Positions 1 to 6,663 of a stretch of 63,249 bases of DNA are shown here, piece by piece. Source of the DNA: an uncultured Caryophanales bacterium (GTDB taxonomy: Bacteria > Bacillota_I > Bacilli_A > RF39 > UBA660). A program made the position numbers and the translations under genes. Location of the stretch: NCBI GenBank assembly GCA_947648915.1, contig CANSPQ010000005.1, positions 1-63,249 of the forward strand, given 5' to 3'. The notes below the pieces were generated by a model. The model worked only from the letters and a program-made list of their open reading frames with translations, made no database searches and was not told the origin of the DNA. Position 1 is the first letter of the stretch; every line of letters starts with the position of its first letter.

Positions 1-73
1 TTTAAATATATAGTTGTCAATACTTTTTTCTTATTTTCTTCATGTTTTTATCCTGGTTACAATTTTGTGTATA

Positions 74-102
74 TTGTCAAAATAAGAAATTCGTGGTAAT
101 AT
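74..102 (+). promoter_or_regulatory. Predicted sigma-A-type promoter of the pilin-like gene
   Basis: TTGTCA (74-79) and TAATAT (97-102) are separated by exactly 17 bases. A start near position 109 would place the structured leader at 130-193 early in the transcript. Confidence 0.6.
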
Positions 103-129
103 AGAATTATTAAAATGAATCATAGAAAA

Positions 130-193
130 ATAGTTTACAGGTAGAATTATACAAGTTAACTATTTGTAAACGAGGGGGGAAATACTCTCTTTT
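130..193 (+). ncRNA. Structured leader RNA, copy A (predicted pseudoknot plus terminator-like hairpin)
   Basis: ATAGTT (130-135) can pair with AACTAT (158-163), and GTTTAC (133-138) with GTAAAC (166-171). The 1-2-1'-2' order makes an H-type pseudoknot, or two mutually exclusive helices, because the 5' arms share GTT. A G-run, a short loop and CTC followed by a T-run (172-193) form a weak terminator-like element. Related copies lie at 46512-46576 and 62274-62333. All three precede a prepilin N-terminus, and the first helix shows compensating or wobble changes between copies. I do not recognise it as a known riboswitch class. That it controls the gene is inferred. Confidence 0.6.
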
Positions 194-217
194 ATATTAT
201 AGGAAGGAATGATTGGT

Positions 218-2149
218 ATGAAAAGAAGAGGATTTACATTAGTAGAATTATTAGCAGTAATTGTAATACTAGCAGTAATTGCGATTATAGCAACACCAAT
301 GATTATGGATGTGATTGAAAAGTCTAGAATGGGAGCATTTAAAGATAGTGTATTAAGTGCATTTCATCAGGTGGATTACTATTTAGTAGAAAATGAGTTA
401 GGACAGGTCCCAGAAGAAGGGTTGGACGTTACTAAGATAGGACTTCAAAAGAGTCAATTTAAGTATGGTGAATTCTATCAAAGAGAAGAATTAGAAGTTG
501 TAAATATAAGTGATGGAAGATTTTGTGCAATCGGAGGAATGGAAAATCTGCAAGTATTTAAAGGGGAATGTGATTTCACTACACCAAGATGTGAATTAAG
601 AATAGAGGGAGAAAAGGGAGTAGGTGAATGGTATAATAAAAATCCAAAGGTAGTGATGGAAACAAGTGAAGCATTAACAGGCGGACTTACTTTTGGAATC
701 GGTAAAACAGAAAACTATAATAATGAAGTAAAGCAAGGAAATATAGGAAAAGCTGAATATCAAACAACAGAGACTACAACAACAAGAGTTTATTGTTATG
801 TCAAAAATGTGGGAGATAATAGGGGAAGTAATTATATTGATGTAAAAATTGATCAAACATTCCCAGAAGAAGCAACATTTAGTTATACAACAACAAGTAA
901 GAGTATAAGAGTGATTGCAAGTGGAAAAGACCAACAAAGTGGGATTACAAGATATCAATTTAGTAAAGATAATGGAGCAACATGGAGTGAAATACAACAA
1001 AGTAATAGCTATACATTTGATAACCTACAAACGGGCGAATACCCAATAAAAGTAAGAGTATATAATGGAACATATGTAGATAGTTTAAAAGAAAATAATT
1101 TATATAAAGAAAGTGAAACAAAAGTAGTAAAAACAGAGGATTTAATTGTTCCAACTTATGAAGTGAATCCAAAAGGATGGACTACTGGAGATGTAAAAGT
1201 AACCATAAAATATGGAGATCAAGGAATAAAACTATTGAAAACGACAGTAAATGTAACAAGTAATTTAAGTGCAACAAGATGTAGCAATGTGTATAATGGA
1301 ACATATACGTGTGATGGAGAAAGCACTAAGAATATAGAAGCAGGAGTCTGGTATTTAGTAGATTCCGATGTAGAACTTACATATGGTGAAAATGGAAGTG
1401 TAATTGCACAAGTAGTTGATGGTGTCAATTATAAAAGTGGAAGTAGTATAGTAATTGGTACAATTGATAAGGTAGATCCATCAGTTTATGTCGAAGTTAA
1501 TAAAAAAATTGCAACATTTACATTAGAAGATAATTCTGAATTAGTAGGGTATTCAGTTATGTCTCAAATGGAATTACCAGACGATTGGGTACCTATAAGT
1601 GGGAAGCAATCAATTGTGACATGGGAGGCTAGTCAAGCAGGAATATACTATGTATATGTAAAGGATATTGCTGGAAGAATATCTTCTGCAACATTTGAAA
1701 TGGCACAAACTTCTTTCTCCTATGAAGCTACAAAATCAACATATGCAGCAACGGATATTGGGCATAAGCATACGGGAAATAGAAACTCTGGGGGAGGATG
1801 TTATACAGTTCAAAAACAGTCATGTCAAACTTGTACTATTACAACAGTAGAATTGTCAACATCAATTAATTCGGATGGAACGTATAATTGGATTCGTTCT
1901 ACGAGACATTCTAGATGTGGCCAAGCGAATTCAGATTCATCCATTGGTAGAAGGAATTATTCTGGAAGCAATCAAGTTGGGTCATCATCACATTCTTATG
2001 GTTGTTCCACTTATTATGAATTAGGTTGTGGAAAATCAGAAACAACTGTTTATACATGCCCAAATGGTGGTACTTTAAATGGAACTACTTGTACATTATA
2101 TACATGTCCAAATGGCGGAACTTTAAGTGGAACAACTTGTAGGTATTAA
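218..2149 (+). CDS. Large prepilin-like (type IV pilin/pseudopilin) surface protein
   Basis: The N-terminus reads MKRRGFTLVELLAVIVIL: a short basic leader, the Gly-Phe prepilin peptidase site, Glu at mature position 5 and a hydrophobic helix running to about residue 30. This is the class III signal processed by PilD/ComC-type peptidases. About 640 residues is far longer than ordinary pilins (about 150). The middle holds Ig-like segments (for example SGITRYQFSKDNGATWSE). The end is Cys-rich, with two tandem TCPNGGTLxGTTC repeats. The start at 218 is chosen over 209 because AGGAAGG (201-207) lies 10 bases upstream of it but only 1 base from 209. No pilus assembly genes are nearby, so the protein may use a distant pilus or secretion machine. 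Exact role unknown; surface location inferred. Confidence 0.8.
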   Translation: MKRRGFTLVELLAVIVILAVIAIIATPMIMDVIEKSRMGAFKDSVLSAFHQVDYYLVENELGQVPEEGLDVTKIGLQKSQFKYGEFYQREELEVVNISDGRFCAIGGMENLQVFKGECDFTTPRCELRIEGEKGVGEWYNKNPKVVMETSEALTGGLTFGIGKTENYNNEVKQGNIGKAEYQTTETTTTRVYCYVKNVGDNRGSNYIDVKIDQTFPEEATFSYTTTSKSIRVIASGKDQQSGITRYQFSKDNGATWSEIQQSNSYTFDNLQTGEYPIKVRVYNGTYVDSLKENNLYKESETKVVKTEDLIVPTYEVNPKGWTTGDVKVTIKYGDQGIKLLKTTVNVTSNLSATRCSNVYNGTYTCDGESTKNIEAGVWYLVDSDVELTYGENGSVIAQVVDGVNYKSGSSIVIGTIDKVDPSVYVEVNKKIATFTLEDNSELVGYSVMSQMELPDDWVPISGKQSIVTWEASQAGIYYVYVKDIAGRISSATFEMAQTSFSYEATKSTYAATDIGHKHTGNRNSGGGCYTVQKQSCQTCTITTVELSTSINSDGTYNWIRSTRHSRCGQANSDSSIGRRNYSGSNQVGSSSHSYGCSTYYELGCGKSETTVYTCPNGGTLNGTTCTLYTCPNGGTLSGTTCRY

Positions 2150-2162
2150 AAGGAGAATGAAA

Positions 2163-2555
2163 ATGAGAAAAACAATATATGTCATTATAATAATACTTTG
2201 TACAATAGTAACAACAACAGGTTGTGGAAAGAGAATAGAGCCTGAGGAAAATAGTAAAACGAATACATCCGCAAGTGTATTCCAAGATCAAATCGTAGAG
2301 ACATTTGAATTTACTAATACATCACTTATATATGAAGAGGGAAAAACAAAATTGCAAACAACGGTAACCAATATAAGTGGCAAGATCTCCTATTTATCAG
2401 AGTTTAAAATCCATGTTAAAGTTGAAAATGAAATAATAGATTTGATTGGATTTGTGGGAGAAGAGTTGCAACCAAAAGAAAGTCGAGTCATAATGAGCTA
2501 TAGTATAGAGGATTTAACAAATGCTTCTTCTATCTCTTATGAAGTTGTCCGATAA
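2163..2555 (+). CDS. Small lipoprotein, function unknown
   Basis: A basic N-terminus, a hydrophobic stretch and a lipobox ending TTTGC near residue 20 indicate a signal peptidase II substrate anchored to the membrane by lipid. The mature part (about 110 residues) looks beta-rich, resembling small FxLYD/DUF-type lipoproteins, but I recognise no family. It follows the pilin-like gene by 13 bases with AGGAG at 2151-2155, so the two are very likely cotranscribed. This suggests an accessory surface or assembly role, which is inference. ATG 2163 is preferred to 2157 on ribosome-binding-site spacing. Confidence 0.75.
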   Translation: MRKTIYVIIIILCTIVTTTGCGKRIEPEENSKTNTSASVFQDQIVETFEFTNTSLIYEEGKTKLQTTVTNISGKISYLSEFKIHVKVENEIIDLIGFVGEELQPKESRVIMSYSIEDLTNASSISYEVVR

Positions 2556-2577
2556 GTAAGCATAGCTTACTTTTTTT
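2554..2577 (+). terminator. Rho-independent terminator after the pilin-lipoprotein pair
   Basis: AGTAAGC, a three-base loop and GCTTACT form a perfect 7-bp stem followed by a run of T. It closes the pilin-lipoprotein transcription unit. Confidence 0.85.
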
Positions 2578-2663
2578 GCAAATAAATTCTAATATATTCT
2601 AGTTTTGTCGAAATGATTTTCAGTTCATTTTGTTTGTGCTAAAGTAAAATAGCGAGGTGAAAT

Positions 2664-3011
2664 ATGTTAGAAACAACATTAGAATTTCGAAAGGGGATTT
2701 TATTTGTAAGATTGAATGGTGAATTGTCAAAAAAAACAACAAGTATTTTACAAACAGAAGTAACAGATACCATTTTGCAAAATGGAATTCAAAATGTAGT
2801 ATTCAATATGGAGCATTTAAAAGGTATTGATATGAAAGGAATGAGTTCATTATTATACCATTATGAAATTTGTAAAAATAGAAAAGGAAATTGTTATATC
2901 TGTAACATTTCTGATGAGTGGGTGTATATGAAACTCAAAAAAAATAGAATTCTAAATTATTTGCATGAAATGGATAATGAATTAACTATTTTGCAAGCTA
3001 TTACTATATAG
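2664..3011 (+). CDS. STAS-domain protein, SpoIIAA-like (anti-sigma factor antagonist)
   Basis: The 115 residues match the length and pattern of SpoIIAA/RsbV STAS proteins: an N-terminal beta strand, GELSKKT, then VVFNMEHLKGID and a helix. It lies 9 bases upstream of a sporulation-type sigma gene, the spoIIAA-sigF arrangement. Two things are odd. The D-S-S-G phosphorylation motif of SpoIIAA reads D56-M57-K58-G59, so neither serine is present. The gene for the partner anti-sigma kinase SpoIIAB, normally between the two, is absent. In known spore-formers dephosphorylated SpoIIAA frees sigma-F from SpoIIAB; this copy cannot be switched that way. Family assignment is firm; its role is uncertain. 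Confidence 0.75.
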   Translation: MLETTLEFRKGILFVRLNGELSKKTTSILQTEVTDTILQNGIQNVVFNMEHLKGIDMKGMSSLLYHYEICKNRKGNCYICNISDEWVYMKLKKNRILNYLHEMDNELTILQAITI

Positions 3012-3020
3012 GAGGAAAGA

Positions 3021-3674
3021 ATGACAAATGAAATGATAGTGATGTATGACAATTATATTTATTATATTATATCTAAATATTATAGCAGATATCCTAGTCC
3101 CGAAGATTTATTTCAGGCAGGAAGAATGGGGCTTGTTAATGCATATAAAAAATTTGATCCATCTTATGGAGTTCAATTCAAGACATATGCATTTGAATTT
3201 ATTAAAGGAGAAATGTCTAAATTTATTAGACAAGATCGCCCTGCGAAATATAGCCGTAATGTTACCAAATTAAAATATTTAATTGAAAAAGCAACTGCAA
3301 TTATGACACAAGAATTGATGCGTGCTCCAACTGTAAGTGAACTTGCTAGTTATCTAGGGGAACCAGAAGAAAATATTATAGAAGCGATGCAGACGATTTA
3401 TCAAATGCAAAGTATACAATCATCAATTATGCAAGAAGAAAAAGAAATTACATTAGAGGATAATATTGCATCTCCACAGGCGGATATAGATACTATGATT
3501 GCCTTTAGGGATTCCCTACAATCATTATCCTCATTTGAACAAGAACTAATCAAAAGAAGGTATATTTATGGCCAGACACAATCTGAAATCGCAGAAGATA
3601 TGGGAATTAATCAGGTACAGGTCTCTAGAAAAGTAAAAAAAATTGGTGAAAAAATCCACCAAAATGTTGCCTAA
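3021..3674 (+). CDS. Sigma-70 family factor, SigF/SigG-like
   Basis: The 217 residues carry region 2 (PSPEDLFQAGRMGLVNAYKK, FKTYAFEFIKGEMSKFIR), region 3 (RAPTVSELASYLGEPEENI) and region 4 with a helix-turn-helix (QTQSEIAEDMGINQVQVSRK). The pattern fits the sporulation sigma-F/G/B group, slightly shorter than Bacillus SigF (about 255). It sits directly behind a SpoIIAA-like gene and near spoVA, supporting a forespore sigma factor. It could instead be a general-stress-type factor. AGGAGGAAAG just upstream of ATG 3021 supports the start, and a hairpin terminator follows. Confidence 0.8.
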   Translation: MTNEMIVMYDNYIYYIISKYYSRYPSPEDLFQAGRMGLVNAYKKFDPSYGVQFKTYAFEFIKGEMSKFIRQDRPAKYSRNVTKLKYLIEKATAIMTQELMRAPTVSELASYLGEPEENIIEAMQTIYQMQSIQSSIMQEEKEITLEDNIASPQADIDTMIAFRDSLQSLSSFEQELIKRRYIYGQTQSEIAEDMGINQVQVSRKVKKIGEKIHQNVA

Positions 3675-3699
3675 AAGAACGAGTTGTTCTTTTTCTTTT
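3674..3699 (+). terminator. Rho-independent terminator after the sigma gene
   Basis: AAAGAAC and GTTCTTT form a 7-bp stem with a 5-base loop, followed by a T-rich tail. Confidence 0.8.
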
Positions 3700-4372
3700 A
3701 TATAGATTTTCCTTTATTTGAAAAAGAATCTTCATTTGACAATATATTGTTTTGTCTTGTTTCAATATAGAATTTGATGAAAGGGTAAAGAAAAGAGGCT
3801 ATGTATCTTTCCGTTTGTTCCAGTAAAAGTTTGCTACTTCTCCAAGTCAATCTGCTTATGCTATCTTCTTTATCTATATCTTTTTCTTCTACCATTATTA
3901 GAGGATTTATCTTTTTTTTATTTTTTATCATTACAAGCTTTTCTTTTTTTAAAAACTTTTTAAAGATAGTATCCATATAGCGCTTTATCGCTTGTTCATA
4001 CCCATCCATCGGTGTTAATGAAATTGCCCCATTTTCTATTTTATAATCATAAAATTTACCACCTATGTAAATATGATTTGGAATAACTAATTTTTCTTCA
4101 ATTGGAATACAGTAGTATTCTAAAATAAAATGATATGGTTTTTTATTTTGTAAAACTTGTTGTTTGATTTCGTTTTCTGTTAAAACAATTCTATATTGTA
4201 TATGACATGGCATATTCACTGTCCTTGGTAGATACTTTTCTAGAGTAGGAATAATCTCTTCAATTGTAAATCCAGCCTGTTTTTTCCAATATTCTGCAAT
4301 TTCTGATGTAAACTCTGGAAAATCTTTTTTGTATTGTTCTATTTTTTTTCTCTCTAAATCATAATTAAACAT
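3698..4372 (-). CDS. Hypothetical protein (224 aa)
   Basis: I recognise no family. The protein is soluble-looking, rich in Lys, Ile, Glu and Tyr, without a signal peptide or clear membrane helix. It lies antisense to its neighbours, between the sigma gene and the spoVA cluster, convergent with the former. The start at 4372 (ATG) has only a weak AAGGGG-type Shine-Dalgarno sequence upstream. Context hints at a sporulation link, but nothing in the sequence shows it. Confidence 0.6.
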   Translation of the reverse strand: MFNYDLERKKIEQYKKDFPEFTSEIAEYWKKQAGFTIEEIIPTLEKYLPRTVNMPCHIQYRIVLTENEIKQQVLQNKKPYHFILEYYCIPIEEKLVIPNHIYIGGKFYDYKIENGAISLTPMDGYEQAIKRYMDTIFKKFLKKEKLVMIKNKKKINPLIMVEEKDIDKEDSISRLTWRSSKLLLEQTERYIASFLYPFIKFYIETRQNNILSNEDSFSNKGKSI

Positions 4373-4480
4373 AGTATTCCCCTTTTCATTTAAGCTATTA
4401 TACTTTATTTTGCAAAGAAGTCAAGTTCAAAAATGTATAAAAAAAAACTTTATTTCCATAATAATCCTAGGAGGAAAAAC

Positions 4481-4927
4481 ATGGAAAAAAATAAATATAA
4501 TGATTTGGTTACAAAATATACACCAAAAGAGAATCGATTAAAGAATGGTTTACTTGCCTTTTTTATCGGTGGAATCATGGGTGTAATTGGAGAATTTTTA
4601 GTAGAAATATGGTCTTATTATTTAAATATTCCAACGAAAGAAGCGGGAACATTTATGATTATTACACTTATTTTTGCTGGGTGTCTACTTACCTGTTTTG
4701 GATTTTTTGATAAGTGGGTCAATTTTGCGAAAGCTGGGTTGTTTGTTCCGATTACTGGATTTGCGCATGCGATGATGAGTGCCGCTTTGGAATATCGAAA
4801 AGAAGGCTTTGTTACTGGATTAGGTGCTAGTATGTTTAAATTATCTGGTTCTGTTATTATATTTGGAGTTGTAAGCGCTTATGTATTTGGTTTAATACGA
4901 ATTCTTTTATTTGGAGGGCAAATATGA
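4481..4927 (+). CDS. spoVAC: Stage V sporulation protein AC
   Basis: An integral membrane protein of the SpoVA channel, which moves dipicolinic acid and Ca2+ across the inner forespore membrane during sporulation and germination. The 148 residues include several hydrophobic helices and family landmarks (FFIGGIMGVIGE, GLFVPITGFAHAMMSAALEYRKEGF, GASMFKLSG). AGGAGG at about 4469-4474 fixes ATG 4481. The stop overlaps the spoVAD start by 4 bases (ATGA), so the genes are translationally coupled. The minimal C-D-E set is typical of clostridia and relatives that lack spoVAA-AB. Confidence 0.92.
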   Translation: MEKNKYNDLVTKYTPKENRLKNGLLAFFIGGIMGVIGEFLVEIWSYYLNIPTKEAGTFMIITLIFAGCLLTCFGFFDKWVNFAKAGLFVPITGFAHAMMSAALEYRKEGFVTGLGASMFKLSGSVIIFGVVSAYVFGLIRILLFGGQI

Positions 4928-5913
4928 CATTTCAATATAAAAACGTATATATTAACGAAACTGCTACCGTAACTGGTCCCTATGAACAAAAAGGACCTTT
5001 AGGTCAGTATTTTGATAAAGGACATGATGAGCTTTATTTTGGAACAAAAACATGGGAGAATGCAGAAAGTAAATTAATTGAAGAAAGTGTTGATATTTTG
5101 CTTACTAAAAGAGGTTGTACGAAATTTGATATTGATTTATTTATTTCAGGTGATTTACTCAATCAAACTGTAGCTTCTAATTATGCTGCAAGTCGTTTAG
5201 GGATTCCTTTTATGGGTGTTTATAATGCATGTGCAACCAGTGTAGAGGGATTGATTTTGGGTGCTAATATGGTGGAGGCAAAACAGATTCAAAATTGTAT
5301 CTGTGCCGCTTCTTCTCATAATAATGCAGCAGAAAAACAATTTCGTTATCCTGTTGAGTATGGTGGACCAAAACCGAAAACGACGACATTTACTACAACT
5401 GGATGTGCAAGTGCCTATTTGAGTAGTGAAAAGTCGGGTATTCGAGTTGAAAGTGCAACAGTTGGGACCGTAACAGATATGGGAATTAAAGATGCCTATC
5501 ATATGGGAGCAGTAATGGTTCCTGCCTGTGCAGATACCATTTATCATCATTTGATGGATACCAAAAGAGAGATTGGATATTATGATTTGGTTTTAAGTGG
5601 GGATTTGGGTGTTTATGGTGAGAATATCTTAAAAGATTATATGAAAACAGAATATGGAATTACATTAGAAAATTATGATGACACAGCCACAATGATTTTT
5701 GATGTGGAAAGTCAACCTGTATATGCAGGTGGAAGTGGACCAGCATGTGCTCCTTTAGTTACTTATAGTTATATTTTTGATCAAATGAAAAAGAAAGAAT
5801 ATAAGAAAGTTTTACTCGTGGCAACAGGTGCCTTGATGTCTACTACAATGGTGAATGAGAAAATGAGTATTCCAAGTATTGCACATGCAATTAGTTTGGA
5901 GGTTACCCTATGA
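4924..5913 (+). CDS. spoVAD: Stage V sporulation protein AD
   Basis: A thiolase-fold protein that binds dipicolinic acid as part of the SpoVA channel. The 329 residues agree with the family, including GVYNACATSVEGL, TTTGCASAYL, TVTDMGIKDAYHMGAVMVPA and GDLGVYG. It is coupled to spoVAC and spoVAE by ATGA overlaps on both sides. Together with the membrane subunits it indicates the organism makes dipicolinate-containing spores. Confidence 0.95.
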   Translation: MTFQYKNVYINETATVTGPYEQKGPLGQYFDKGHDELYFGTKTWENAESKLIEESVDILLTKRGCTKFDIDLFISGDLLNQTVASNYAASRLGIPFMGVYNACATSVEGLILGANMVEAKQIQNCICAASSHNNAAEKQFRYPVEYGGPKPKTTTFTTTGCASAYLSSEKSGIRVESATVGTVTDMGIKDAYHMGAVMVPACADTIYHHLMDTKREIGYYDLVLSGDLGVYGENILKDYMKTEYGITLENYDDTATMIFDVESQPVYAGGSGPACAPLVTYSYIFDQMKKKEYKKVLLVATGALMSTTMVNEKMSIPSIAHAISLEVTL

Positions 5914-6260
5914 TTTATATCAATGCTTTTCTTTTTGCAGGGTTGGTTTGCTTATTAGGACAAATCATATTAGACAATACGAAATTGACTGCAGGTCATG
6001 TTACTACCATTTTTGTGGTATTAGGTGCATTTTTAGATATTTTTAGTATTTATGATAAATTTGTATTATGGGCTGGTGGAGGTGCTTTGGTTCCAATTAC
6101 GAGTTTTGGGCATTTGTTGATTCATGGTGCATTAGAAAAAGCCCAAGATTTTGGTCTCATTGGACTTGCGATGGGGATGTTTGACTTAACATCATCTGGT
6201 ATTATTTCAGCAATTGTTATTTCTTTCTTTCTATCTCTTATTTTTCAGCCAAAAGATTAA
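5910..6260 (+). CDS. spoVAE: Stage V sporulation protein AE
   Basis: A small (116 aa) membrane protein with about four hydrophobic helices, related to SpoVAC. Landmarks are GGGALVPITSFGHLLIHGALEKA and GIISAIVISFFLSLIF. It starts 4 bases before the end of spoVAD and completes the SpoVAC-VAD-VAE channel operon. A hairpin terminator follows at once. Confidence 0.92.
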   Translation: MIYINAFLFAGLVCLLGQIILDNTKLTAGHVTTIFVVLGAFLDIFSIYDKFVLWAGGGALVPITSFGHLLIHGALEKAQDFGLIGLAMGMFDLTSSGIISAIVISFFLSLIFQPKD

Positions 6261-6286
6261 AACCAGATTATCTGGCTTTTCTTTTT
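6259..6286. terminator. Bidirectional hairpin between spoVAE and the convergent small gene
   Basis: CCAGAT and ATCTGG pair around one base, with flanking A-rich and T-rich sides, so the hairpin could stop transcription from both directions. It overlaps the stop codon of the minus-strand gene. Confidence 0.7.
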
Positions 6287-6546
6287 GCTGTTACAAATGC
6301 AACTTCTCCATTTAAAGGATAAGTTATTTGAAAATTTATTCCTTGTTGCTCCAATGAATTTTTAAATTCTCTACATTCGATAGGATCTAAATGACCTACG
6401 ATAATGTCATGATAGCTTTCATCTTTTTGATTACCGTTATAATCTGTAGAGTAATATTTTTCTAATTCTGGATTTCGTAAGGAATAGAAACAAATAATAC
6501 GATTTTCTATATCACGGAGTTTTGCAATTTTTTCACTCTTTTCCAT
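6268..6546 (-). CDS. Small hypothetical protein (about 92 aa)
   Basis: A soluble, charged protein with no recognised domain. Visible features are DIENRIICFYSLRN near the N-terminus and a basic C-terminus (TAKRKAR). It is convergent to spoVAE and divergent from smc. AGAGGGGGGAA-like sequence precedes adjacent ATG codons at 6549 and 6546, so the start is ambiguous by one residue. Confidence 0.6.
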   Translation of the reverse strand: MEKSEKIAKLRDIENRIICFYSLRNPELEKYYSTDYNGNQKDESYHDIIVGHLDPIECREFKNSLEQQGINFQITYPLNGEVAFVTAKRKAR

Positions 6547-6663
6547 CATAATTTCCCCCCTCTTCGGTTCTCTATTATAGCAAAATCCAATAATTTGTCA
6601 AATTTGCTAGCTTTCTTCTAGCATTTTATAGTATAATGGAAAAGCAAATGTATGGTGATGAAT

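Noticed and set aside
130-193. Leader A as a known c-di-GMP or preQ1 riboswitch
   Set aside because: The link to pilin genes suggests c-di-GMP, but I cannot find the conserved core sequences of c-di-GMP-I, c-di-GMP-II or preQ1 classes in any of the three copies.
2053-2146. Tandem repeat at the end of the pilin-like gene as a CRISPR-like array
   Set aside because: There are only two units, in frame, encoding the repeated TCPNGGTL motif; it is a protein repeat.
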